Positions 16,366-24,276 of a stretch of 25,002 nucleotides of DNA are shown piece after piece; position 1 is the first letter of the stretch, and the number at the start of each line of letters is the position of its first letter. The position numbers were made by a program, and so were the translations under genes. The DNA is from Candidatus Zixiibacteriota bacterium (lineage in GTDB: Bacteria > Zixibacteria > MSB-5A5 > SM1-73): contig JAOZNS010000008.1 of the NCBI GenBank assembly GCA_029933635.1, forward strand, positions 1,013 through 26,014, given 5' to 3'. A model generated the notes under the pieces. It worked only from the letters and a program-made list of their open reading frames with translations. It did no database searches and was not told the origin of the DNA.

Positions 16366-16740
16366 TTATTTTTGCTTTGTTCTTTTTTTATAGTCCTCTA
16401 TCGCCTTATGCAGAGCATCGGCGGCTAAATTGGAGCAATGCATTTTGAGGGGAGGCAAGCCATCCAACGCTTCCGCCACCGTATCTCTTGAGATCCTTTC
16501 TGCCTCCTCCAAGGTTTTGCCCTTCACCAGCTCAGTCACCATGCTGGAGGTGGCGATGGCGGCGCCACAGCCAAAGGTTTTAAACTTAGCCTCTATGATT
16601 CGATCATCCTTTACTTTGATGTAAAGCTTCATTATATCTCCACAGACTGGATTCCCGATCTCCCCCACCCCATCTGCGTCTTCGATCTCCCCCACGTTCC
16701 TGGGATTCTGAAAGTGTTCCATTACCTTTGCGCTATACAT
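16366..16740 (-). CDS. nifU: Fe-S cluster assembly scaffold NifU/IscU
   Basis: This 124-residue scaffold protein assembles 2Fe-2S and 4Fe-4S clusters from sulfur delivered by the desulfurase encoded upstream. The three ligand cysteines are C33 (GNPVCGD, with the conserved D35), C58 (FKTFGCGAAIATSS) and C102 (LKMHCSNLA). The start MYSAKVMEHFQNPRNVGEIE and the overall length match the short clostridial-type NifU/IscU group rather than the three-domain NifU of nitrogen fixers. The LPPVK chaperone motif of E. coli IscU reads LPPLK here. A clear AGGAGAG lies about 2 to 5 bases before the ATG. The gene starts 21 bases after the nifS stop. Confidence 0.96.
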   Translation of the reverse strand: MYSAKVMEHFQNPRNVGEIEDADGVGEIGNPVCGDIMKLYIKVKDDRIIEAKFKTFGCGAAIATSSMVTELVKGKTLEEAERISRDTVAEALDGLPPLKMHCSNLAADALHKAIEDYKKRTKQK

Positions 16741-16761
16741 TCTCTCTCCTGCTTTTCTGCT

Positions 16762-17925
16762 TTATTTTTTTGCATAAAGAGGCGACATGGACCTTAACCT
16801 GTTTATGATCTCGGGAAGAAGATTTGCCACATACTCCACATCCTCGGTGGTGTTATCTTTTCCAAAGCTGAACCGGATGGCTCCCTGAACGATGGCTGGA
16901 TCAACCCCCATGGCCGCAAGAACGTGAGACGGCTCCAAGGTGCCGGAGGTGCAGGCTGAACCGGATGAAACCGCCACTCCCTTCAGGTCCAGGCTCAGGA
17001 TGACGGATTCCCCCTCCACTCCTTTAAAGGAGAGGTTCAGGGTGTTGGGAATTCGGTGGTTTAGATCTCCATTCAAAATCACATCTGGAATAGAATCCAA
17101 AAGCTTTTGGTAAAATCTCTGGGTGAGCTCTCTGAGACGATTGTTTTCTTCCTCCATGTTCTGATTTATCAACTCCAACGCTTTGGCAAAGCCCACGATG
17201 GCGGGAACGTTCTCCGTCCCTGCTCTTCGGGAACGTTCATGATGTCCCCCGTGTGACCAAGGTGTAATTCGAACACCCTTTCGGACAAAAAGAGCTCCCA
17301 CCCCTTTCGGTCCATAAATCTTGTGACCGGAGACGGAGATCATATCCACCTCTAACCTCCGCACGTCTATGGGAATTTTTCCCACAGCTTGAACCGCGTC
17401 AGTATGAAAATATGCTCCCTTCTCCTTTGCGATTTTACTGAGCTTCTCAATCGGCTGGATGGTTCCCACCTCATTGTTGACATACATGATGGAGACCAAG
17501 ACGGTATCCTCACGGAGGGCTTTTCTCAAATCATCCGGGTCCACCATCCCCAAGGAGTCCACCGGAAGATAGGCCACCTCAAACCCCTCCTTCTCCAAGA
17601 ACTTACAGCTTTCCAGGACGGCGTGATGTTCGATCCTGGAGGTGATGATATGCTTACCCTTTTTTCTATTAGCAAAGGCGGCTCCTTTGATTGCCAGATT
17701 ATCCGATTCGGTTCCTCCGCTGGTAAAAAAGATCTCTTGCGGAAAGGCACCGAAGAGATAAGCGACCTTCTCCCTGGCCTCCTCCAATGCCACCTTGGCC
17801 TCCCTCCCAAACCCATGCACGCTTGAGGCGTTTCCGAACTTCTCCTTGAAGTATGGCAGCATCGCCTCCAGCACCTCAGCCCGCACTGGGGTGGTGGCGT
17901 TATGATCCAGATAGACCCTTCTCAT
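16762..17925 (-). CDS. nifS: Cysteine desulfurase NifS/IscS
   Basis: This PLP enzyme converts L-cysteine to alanine and leaves a persulfide on its active-site cysteine for NifU and probably MnmA. The 387-residue product begins MRRVYLDHNATTPVR and shows FTSGGTESDNLAI, the PLP-stacking histidine in RIEHHAVLE (about H100), HTDAVQAVGK, the PLP-lysine in SVSGHKIYGPKG (K202), and the mobile-loop SSGSACTSG with catalytic C325. I chose ATG 17925 because GGAGG lies 5 bases upstream; a TTG at 17937 in the same frame is less likely. It overlaps the 3' end of the Rrf2 gene by 26 bases, so the two are translationally linked. Confidence 0.96.
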   Translation of the reverse strand: MRRVYLDHNATTPVRAEVLEAMLPYFKEKFGNASSVHGFGREAKVALEEAREKVAYLFGAFPQEIFFTSGGTESDNLAIKGAAFANRKKGKHIITSRIEHHAVLESCKFLEKEGFEVAYLPVDSLGMVDPDDLRKALREDTVLVSIMYVNNEVGTIQPIEKLSKIAKEKGAYFHTDAVQAVGKIPIDVRRLEVDMISVSGHKIYGPKGVGALFVRKGVRITPWSHGGHHERSRRAGTENVPAIVGFAKALELINQNMEEENNRLRELTQRFYQKLLDSIPDVILNGDLNHRIPNTLNLSFKGVEGESVILSLDLKGVAVSSGSACTSGTLEPSHVLAAMGVDPAIVQGAIRFSFGKDNTTEDVEYVANLLPEIINRLRSMSPLYAKK

Positions 17926-18379
17926 CTGCTCCTCCAATGTTGGAAAGGCGGAAGTTTTTCTGACTCAAAACCTGTTTTCTAAGATCAGCTAAGGTCACGC
18001 TGGAAAGTGCCCCTTCGATAAGTTTCTCTAACTTCTTCCATAGAATCCGAGAGACGCAAACTTGCGGACCGATACAGCTTTTCTCCCGCATCCTAGGAAA
18101 ATCGCAGTAGGAGATGGAAATGGGACCGTCCAGCGCATTGATGATCTGGTTAACGGTTATCTGGTCCCCCTTTCGGGCCAAAACATATCCCCCTCTGGCA
18201 CCACGGACGCTTTTTACGATTCCCGCCTTTTTCAACCTATGAAGTATCTGTTCTAAATAGGTCACCGACATCTGCTGTCTTTGGGAGATCATCTTTATGG
18301 TTACCGGTTTTCTATCCGACCCAGTAGCAATCTCCAAAAGCGCCCTCAAGCCATATCTTCCTCGTGTGGATATGTTCAT
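17900..18379 (-). CDS. Rrf2 family transcriptional regulator (IscR-like)
   Basis: This 159-residue winged-helix regulator heads the nifS-nifU unit. The N-terminus MNISTRGRYGLRALLEIA and the helix-turn-helix region with SVTYLEQILHRLKKAG and RGARGGY are diagnostic of Rrf2/IscR. Three cysteines, C92, C102 and C108, sit where IscR binds a 2Fe-2S cluster, but the first spacing is nine residues rather than the five of E. coli IscR. It likely senses Fe-S status and autoregulates the operon. The C-terminal 20 or so residues (NFRLSNIGGADEKG) extend over the nifS start and look unconserved. AAGGTGAG precedes ATG 18379. Confidence 0.93.
   Translation of the reverse strand: MNISTRGRYGLRALLEIATGSDRKPVTIKMISQRQQMSVTYLEQILHRLKKAGIVKSVRGARGGYVLARKGDQITVNQIINALDGPISISYCDFPRMREKSCIGPQVCVSRILWKKLEKLIEGALSSVTLADLRKQVLSQKNFRLSNIGGADEKGLSGS
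17931..17935 (-). promoter_or_regulatory. Shine-Dalgarno of nifS inside the rrf2 frame
   Basis: GGAGG on the minus strand lies 5 bases before ATG 17925 and within the last codons of the regulator gene. It selects ATG 17925 over the upstream TTG and suggests translational coupling. Confidence 0.7.
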
Positions 18380-18409
18380 CTTCTCACCTTCTTTTACTAT
18401 TACGAGTGA

Positions 18410-18438
18410 AAAGAAGAAATGTTTACCAAATTTGTCAA
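18410..18438 (-). promoter_or_regulatory. Probable promoter region of rrf2-nifS-nifU
   Basis: A perfect -35 TTGACA (18438-18433) faces the operon. The hexamer 17 bases on is TTCTTT (18415-18410), a poor -10. A weak -10 next to a strong -35 is compatible with a regulated promoter, perhaps with Rrf2 binding in or near the spacer (AATTTGGTAAAC). The leader would be about 30 bases. Confidence 0.35.
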
Positions 18439-18489
18439 GATTATTCTAAGAAATCTCTCAAAAACTCCTTTCGCAGGATTGGAAATTCA

Positions 18490-18556
18490 GCGGGATCCAA
18501 ATTCGGACCCGCAGAGCGGGATGTAAGTCATTGATTTTTCACAGGTGCTCTGCGGG
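18490..18556. repeat. GC-rich nested hairpins with shared arm
   Basis: Two stems compete for the same bases. Stem A pairs GCGGG/TCC (18490-18498, one bulged A) with GGA/CCCGC (18505-18512). Stem B pairs CCCGCAGAGC (18508-18517) with GCTCTGCGGG (18547-18556), perfect over 10 bp with a 29-base loop. They share CCCGC. It lies in the divergent gap between rrf2 and the PHP gene, in an otherwise AT-rich stretch. It may be a dispersed intergenic repeat or an attenuator-like leader for the PHP gene. Confidence 0.5.
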
Positions 18557-18694
18557 CGGGACATATTGTCAGAACACTTTCCTTTATTTTTTCAAAAGAC
18601 CTTTTTGTGGCAGAGCTTCTCTTTTTCCCTCAGAAAAATCGTTTGCGTCTTGAGAAAATTAAGTTAAATTAAGTTCTGGCTGAAGGCAGAGTCT

Positions 18695-19342
18695 ATGATC
18701 GATTTGCATACCCATACAACCCTGAGCGACGGCTCGGTGCTCCCTTCAGAGCTGGTGAGACATTGCCTGATTTCAGGGTACCGAGCCGTAGCCCTTACCG
18801 ATCATGTTGATTCGGGAAATATGGAGAGGGTGCTACAACAACTGATGAAGGTAGCAGAAGATTTAAATCGGATGGGTCAGATCAAGGTTTTGTCCGGAGT
18901 GGAGATCACTCACATGCCACCGTCTTTGATTCCGGAGATGGCCCAAGATGCCAGAAAGCTTGGGGCAAAGATAGTGGTGGTGCATGGAGAGTCGCCAGTT
19001 GAGCCAGTTTATCCCCAGACAAATCTTTTTGCTCTACAGAGCGATGTCGATATCTTGGCTCACCCAGGGATGATCACAGAAGAGGAAGTAAGGCTGGCTG
19101 AAAGGAGAGGAATTTATCTGGAACTTTCCGCTCGTAAGGGACACTGTCTGACCAACGGGCGATTGGTGGTTTTGGCCAGAAGATACCAAGCAAAGCTAGT
19201 AATCAATACGGATGCTCATGGACCCAAGGAGCTTTTTTCGCAAGATCTGTTGAGAAAGGTGGGCTTGGGAGCAGGATTGACTGAGGGTGAATTTCAAAAG
19301 GTGCTTGGCAATTCAGAAGAATTGGTGAATAAAAGATTTTAG
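18695..19342 (+). CDS. PHP-domain metal-dependent phosphoesterase
   Basis: The 215-residue protein is a compact PHP domain related to histidinol-phosphatase and YcdX-type enzymes, expected to hydrolyse a phosphomonoester with a tri-metal centre in the cytoplasm. Metal-ligand motifs are all present in order: DLHTHTTLSDGS (H5, H7, D12), LTDHVD (H37), GVEITH (E70, H73), VVVHGES (H97), DILAHPG (H123) and NTDAHG (D173, H175). The true substrate is not evident, and no other his genes are nearby, so histidinol phosphate is only one candidate. An AAGG about 9 bases upstream supports the ATG. dapF follows after 185 bases on the same strand. Confidence 0.9.
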   Translation: MIDLHTHTTLSDGSVLPSELVRHCLISGYRAVALTDHVDSGNMERVLQQLMKVAEDLNRMGQIKVLSGVEITHMPPSLIPEMAQDARKLGAKIVVVHGESPVEPVYPQTNLFALQSDVDILAHPGMITEEEVRLAERRGIYLELSARKGHCLTNGRLVVLARRYQAKLVINTDAHGPKELFSQDLLRKVGLGAGLTEGEFQKVLGNSEELVNKRF

Positions 19343-19527
19343 CGTTTTCAAATCTTAGTGATTCTATCTGAATGAATCTGACCTCTTGCACAAGTTCCCA
19401 TGGTAAGGTTTGGTCGATTGCTTCAACTTTTGCAAATCAATGCGGTCAAACGTCTGTTCTGGATAATAAGATTTTTTAAGCTCTGAAGCTTAAGTCGCTC
19501 CCAAAACATATAATTGTTCAAACGAGA

Positions 19528-20370
19528 ATGAAGATTAAGTTCACCAAGATGCAGGCTCTGGGGAATGATTATCTATACGTGGATTGTTTCAAACAGAAGT
19601 TAAGCAAAGCTCTTTTACCTGATCTGGCAAAAAAAATATGTGATCGACATTTTGGGGTTGGTGCAGATGGGTTGATCTTGGTGAAACCTGGGAGAACAAA
19701 CAAGTTTCGAATGGTTTTCTATAATCCCGATGGGACCGAAGCGGAGATGTGTGGAAACGGAATTCGCTGCTTTGCCAGGTTTCTTTATGAGCACGGTTTG
19801 TCTAAAAGAAGAAGGCAGGAAGTAGAGACTAAAGCCGGAACGATCCAAACGGAGATACTCACCACCGACAGGGATTTTTTGATTCGAGCAGATATCGGCA
19901 GACCGATCTTGGAAAGAGAGAAGATCCCGGTAAAAGGAAACCGGCGATTTTGCATAGATGAGACATTGAACTTAGGTGGGCAAAAGTTAAAAGTTACCTC
20001 ACTTTCCTTGGGAAATCCTCATACGGTGATTTTTGTGAAAGAGTTTGACCCCCGATGGCAGGAGATTGGAAGGATGGTGGAGAGGGACCCCCTCTTCCCT
20101 CGAAGGACCAACGTGGAGTTTGTAAAGGTTCTAAGCCCCAAAAAGATACGACTGAAGATCTGGGAAAGAGGGGTGGGGGTGACCTTGGCTTCGGGAACCG
20201 GAGCCTCTGCCGCAACTGTGGCTGGCGTGCTTGCCCAAAAACTCAATCGCAAGGTGACAGCATTATTCGACAGAGGTGACCTTAAGATCGAGTGGGACCT
20301 GAAGGATGACCACCTTTACATAACCGGTCCAGCTACCTCGGTCTTCTCCGGCATATATGATTATACCTAG
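19528..20370 (+). CDS. dapF: DapF-like diaminopimelate epimerase, second dyad lost
   Basis: By overall sequence this is DapF, which interconverts LL- and meso-diaminopimelate for lysine and peptidoglycan synthesis. It has the normal 280 residues, start FTKMQALGNDYLYVD, GADGLI, the first-half FYNPDGTEAEMCGNGIRCFARF with catalytic C75, and GNPHTVIF with H165. The second-half motif, normally GxGETLACGTG, reads GVGVTLASGTGASA: S222 replaces the second catalytic cysteine and V218 replaces the glutamate that pairs with it. In the classical two-base mechanism both cysteines are needed. It may use serine poorly, have another reaction, or represent a functional variant lineage. No other lysine-pathway gene is in the window. 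The Shine-Dalgarno is weak. Confidence 0.88.
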   Translation: MKIKFTKMQALGNDYLYVDCFKQKLSKALLPDLAKKICDRHFGVGADGLILVKPGRTNKFRMVFYNPDGTEAEMCGNGIRCFARFLYEHGLSKRRRQEVETKAGTIQTEILTTDRDFLIRADIGRPILEREKIPVKGNRRFCIDETLNLGGQKLKVTSLSLGNPHTVIFVKEFDPRWQEIGRMVERDPLFPRRTNVEFVKVLSPKKIRLKIWERGVGVTLASGTGASAATVAGVLAQKLNRKVTALFDRGDLKIEWDLKDDHLYITGPATSVFSGIYDYT

Positions 20371-20584
20371 AGATAATTTCTTTTTCCCCTCGGAGTGGAA
20401 TTAAAAAACATCCAACAGGTTCTAATCGAGCAAAGGCTTGGTTGTCCTAAGGGTCCTTTTCTCAAAGCCGGGAGGCGATTTTTTTTTAATAGAATCGTAT
20501 AAGATTATTGGTAACCTAAAAGCATGAGGAAAGGACAAAAAGGGTAGAAATCTCCAACTTAGTACGAGAGCAAAAAATTATCTA

Positions 20585-23500
20585 ATGAAGAAAAGGTTTA
20601 AAATTCCTCTTTATCTCTTTTCGTTTCTCCTCCTGGCTGGTCTGATCTTCTGGGGGCTCCTCACCCAGACCAAACTATTAGAAAGCCGGGTTAACCGGCT
20701 TTTGGGAGTTTTTCTTGAAAACAAATATTCGATTAAAATCAATGTAGGAGACATCAGTGGTTCTTTTTGGAGGGAGCTTGTAATAAAGGATGTGACGGTC
20801 GACCTCCTCCACACAGATACCACCTATGGGATAGCCCAAATCCCTCAACTTAAGCTGAATTACAGGCTGTCCAACCTGTGGAGAAAGAGGTGGATAGTCG
20901 ATTCTCTAACCGTTGTGCGCCCCCATTTCGCCATCATAAGAACTGAAGATGGTAAGTTTTTAGTGGCACTTCCCACGGGCGAAAGGAGGATGATATCCAA
21001 GACAGGTTTGTTCGATTTCAAGTTGGAAAATATTAAAATCCAGGCGGGATCTCTTGATCTTTTTTCGGCGGGCAAACGGTTTGCCATCCAAGACTTGAAT
21101 CTTGAAGCTTGGTTGAGCAGGGATCCAGAAGGAATCAAATTGAACATCTTGCGAGGTGATCTTGAATTTCCACAGAAGGACCTCCTTTTGAAGGATCTTC
21201 GAGGTTTCCTCTGGTTCAAAAAAGATAGCCTGTATATCGAAGGGCTCAAAATCGAAACGGAAGATTCGGACGTACAGATTTCTGGGAAGGTGGGCAATCT
21301 TTTAGATCCACACTTTTGGTTTTCAGTAAAGGCGGAGCCGATTAATCTGACAGATATCAGGAAGATGGCTGGTGTGGGGCTGGAAGGAGTTCTGAAGGTG
21401 AAGGGGACCTGTGAGGGAAATTTTAAAAGATTTGAAGGGAGGGCAAGTTTGAATGGATCGTTCTTTGGAAGAGATTTCCAGAAGATAAGGACCCAATATA
21501 TTTATCGGAATAAGAAGCTTATCTTTTCCTCCATCGGTGGCAAAGCCTTTGGTTCTTCCCTTAACGGGAAAGGAATGTTTGACTTTGGGAAAAGACCCGA
21601 GGAATATGAATTTGAGGGTCAAACCCATCATCTCAATTTGAACCATATCATATTTGAAAGTCTGGAAACCGATCTTTCTGGACACATTCGTCTTCAGGGG
21701 AGATCCACCTCGGAAAAAGAGTTTTTCATGCAGGTGAAGGTGAATCTTGGTAATGGAAAAATTGAGCAATATAGCTTCAGCGCGGCTGAAGGAGCGATGG
21801 ACCTTACCACCTCCGCAGTGGTCTTCCATCCTCAATTTCATCTGGATTACAAAAATACGAGGGTGACCCTAAAAGGTGAGTTGGAATATGGAGGAGAAAT
21901 AAACTTAGAGGCCCAGGTAGATTTTCGAGATCTAAGAGATTTCCGGGAGCAGATATTTATCAAGGAGATGAAAGGTAGGGGGAGAGCTTGGGTGAAGGTC
22001 AGCGGAAAAACGAAAGATTTCGACATTAAAGGAGAATTCAAATCGGATTCCTGTTATGCTTATCAACTTTTTAGTTCCAATGCAGAAATCGGGCTTCAGT
22101 TAAATAATTTCCTCTCCAAACCTAAAGGGGAAGTAAACGTTCGCTTTCTGGAAGGAGAAACTTGGGGGATAAGCTACGACAGCCTCATCTCCCAGATAGA
22201 GGTGAATGATCAGGTGTTTAAAATAGACTCTGCTCGTCTACATAACCAAAATTTAGGACTGAATTTTTGGGGGGAGTTGAATCTTTCCCAAACTCCTCAG
22301 GTTTTGTTGATCTATCAGATAGGCTTAGACTTTCGAGGAAACCCCCTGGAGGCTTTGTCACCAACGGTGGTGGAGATCGATAGCCAAAAAATTAAAATAA
22401 GAAAGTTTGTTCTTTCAGGCAGAAGTGGTCAAATCGATGTTTCGGGTGAGATCGACTACCAAGAGAGGATGAATCTCTCAGTGAATGTCTCCGGGCTGGA
22501 CATCTCTCCCTGGGCCGGTCTTGTAAGTGCAGAACCGGTGAAGGGTCAGCTTTCCTTGAAAGCCCTTTTGAGGGGAGATTTTCGTAATCCGGAAATCGAG
22601 GGCCAAGTGGCAATTCAGCAACTTGTGTTCAGGGACATGGAGTTGGGGCGTTTAAGAACGGATTTGGCTTACCAGGAAAAGAGACTTCAGATCAAAGACA
22701 TCGTGATAGCCGATGCAGGCTGGGAGTATGTCGGGGATGGGTTTTTGCCCATAGACCTATCCTTCGTCTCGGTGGAGCAAAGGGTCTTGAATCAACCTCT
22801 GAAGTTTAAATTTCACATCCAGGGAGAACGGCTTGAGCTTATCAGGTTGTTTATTCCACAGATAGAGTATTTGGTCGGCAAGTTCCAGGGTGATTTAGAT
22901 ATTACGGGGACCTTTTTTCATCCTCAGTTTGATGGAAAGATGGGCTTGAGGGAGGGAAGCTTAAAATTCGTCCAGCTGTCCGACCCGGTGGAGCAACTGG
23001 TGGTAGAGATGAGGATGAAAAATGAAGAGCTTATACTAAAGAAGCTGAGTGGATTTGTGGAGCACAGGGAGACAGAAGAGAGGATTCCCTTCAAGAAGAT
23101 ATGGAGGATTTTCTCCTCCAGGGAAAAAGTTAAAGGAGAGGTGACCGGCTTTGGAAGCATAAATCTAAAAGATATCCATAACATCAACTATGAGCTTTAT
23201 TTCTCAGGAGATAAGATACCGATCAATTATGAATATGCTGACCTTTCCGCCATGGCTGACTTAAGCGTGGAGATAACCGGACGATCTCCACCCATGATCA
23301 CCGCCCAGATATTCTTATCCCAGCTTCTCTATCGGGAGCCTTTTACTACCACCGGATCGGGAAATTCCCTTTCCTCCGGTCAAACCGAGGGAGATCAGTG
23401 GGACTGGAATCTAGACATCTCTGCTCCAAACAATTGCTGGATCATCAACGATGATGTGAAGCTTGAGTTCCAAGGTGACGTGATGGTGCTACGCGAGGGA

Positions 23501-24178
23501 GGGGAGCTTAGAATCTTAGGTGATCTGAAGACGATCAGAGGGAAATATTTTCTTTATGGAACCAAGTTCACCATTGAGAAAGGTTCTTTCTTTTTTGATA
23601 ACATAGAAAAAATTGACCCTAAGATTGATTTTTTGGTATCAACCAGATTAATGGGCGGAAGTTCAGCTTCTTCCGGACAGACCAGTCTTATGAGCACAGG
23701 ATCGGGAGACCGGGTAAGGTTAGCCATCAAAGGCACCCTATCTGAACCGAAGGTGGAGCCGGCTCCAGATTCTCCGTATTCTAAGGAGGACATCTTAGAG
23801 CTCTTGGCCTTCCAGCGTGGTTTCTCCTCAGTCGATTCAGGCGGAATGGGAAGCCTGTTTCAGGAGCGGGTGATCAAAAGCTTGGGCGGTGCTTACAGCA
23901 GCAGATTTCTGGAGAGCATTGCCGGACAGACTCTGGGCGTGGAGACGTTCGAGATCATACCCACCTGGAGCGAGAAGCTCAGATTAACCGATGCTCAGAT
24001 CACCATCGGCAAATACCTCTCTGACAAAGTCTATCTTCGCTACACCCGCCGTCTTTCTCAATCCAGCGGACAGGAGACCGGTGTGGAATACAGGCTGAAT
24101 AAGAACCTCCTTTTAGAGGGACGAAAAGATAAACTGGGGCTTTTCCATTTAGGATTGAACCTCAACTGGGAATATTAA
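20585..24178 (+). CDS. tamB: TamB-like translocation and assembly module protein
   Basis: This 1197-residue protein has one N-terminal membrane helix (about 7-26, IPLYLFSFLLLAGLIFWGLL) and then a very long, repetitive beta-rich periplasmic body of AsmA/TamB character. The conserved TamB (DUF490) C-terminal domain covers roughly 860-1197, with WDWNLDISAPNNCWIINDD, LRILGDLKTIRGKYFLYG, FTIEKGSFFF, LAIKGTLSEPKVEP, YSKEDILELLAF and the beta-signal-like LGLFHLGLNLNWEY end. Such proteins span the periplasm from the inner membrane to an Omp85 partner and are implicated in phospholipid transport and outer-membrane protein assembly. The partner is probably the POTRA protein encoded 98 bases downstream. 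The gene order (tamB before tamA) is opposite to E. coli. No clear Shine-Dalgarno is seen at ATG 20585. Confidence 0.93.
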   Translation: MKKRFKIPLYLFSFLLLAGLIFWGLLTQTKLLESRVNRLLGVFLENKYSIKINVGDISGSFWRELVIKDVTVDLLHTDTTYGIAQIPQLKLNYRLSNLWRKRWIVDSLTVVRPHFAIIRTEDGKFLVALPTGERRMISKTGLFDFKLENIKIQAGSLDLFSAGKRFAIQDLNLEAWLSRDPEGIKLNILRGDLEFPQKDLLLKDLRGFLWFKKDSLYIEGLKIETEDSDVQISGKVGNLLDPHFWFSVKAEPINLTDIRKMAGVGLEGVLKVKGTCEGNFKRFEGRASLNGSFFGRDFQKIRTQYIYRNKKLIFSSIGGKAFGSSLNGKGMFDFGKRPEEYEFEGQTHHLNLNHIIFESLETDLSGHIRLQGRSTSEKEFFMQVKVNLGNGKIEQYSFSAAEGAMDLTTSAVVFHPQFHLDYKNTRVTLKGELEYGGEINLEAQVDFRDLRDFREQIFIKEMKGRGRAWVKVSGKTKDFDIKGEFKSDSCYAYQLFSSNAEIGLQLNNFLSKPKGEVNVRFLEGETWGISYDSLISQIEVNDQVFKIDSARLHNQNLGLNFWGELNLSQTPQVLLIYQIGLDFRGNPLEALSPTVVEIDSQKIKIRKFVLSGRSGQIDVSGEIDYQERMNLSVNVSGLDISPWAGLVSAEPVKGQLSLKALLRGDFRNPEIEGQVAIQQLVFRDMELGRLRTDLAYQEKRLQIKDIVIADAGWEYVGDGFLPIDLSFVSVEQRVLNQPLKFKFHIQGERLELIRLFIPQIEYLVGKFQGDLDITGTFFHPQFDGKMGLREGSLKFVQLSDPVEQLVVEMRMKNEELILKKLSGFVEHRETEERIPFKKIWRIFSSREKVKGEVTGFGSINLKDIHNINYELYFSGDKIPINYEYADLSAMADLSVEITGRSPPMITAQIFLSQLLYREPFTTTGSGNSLSSGQTEGDQWDWNLDISAPNNCWIINDDVKLEFQGDVMVLREGGELRILGDLKTIRGKYFLYGTKFTIEKGSFFFDNIEKIDPKIDFLVSTRLMGGSSASSGQTSLMSTGSGDRVRLAIKGTLSEPKVEPAPDSPYSKEDILELLAFQRGFSSVDSGGMGSLFQERVIKSLGGAYSSRFLESIAGQTLGVETFEIIPTWSEKLRLTDAQITIGKYLSDKVYLRYTRRLSQSSGQETGVEYRLNKNLLLEGRKDKLGLFHLGLNLNWEY

Positions 24179-24276
24179 AGCCTATCTCTTCCCATCCATG
24201 CTTTATAAATTTGATGCTTTACTCCTCAACAAGAAGAATTAAATCCAACCGCTCACTTAAGCGTTCAGGTGTTCTT

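Noticed and set aside
20371..20584. T9 tract at 20479-20487 as a dapF terminator
   Set aside because: The preceding bases form only a 3-bp GCC/GGC stem; no stable hairpin directly precedes the T run.
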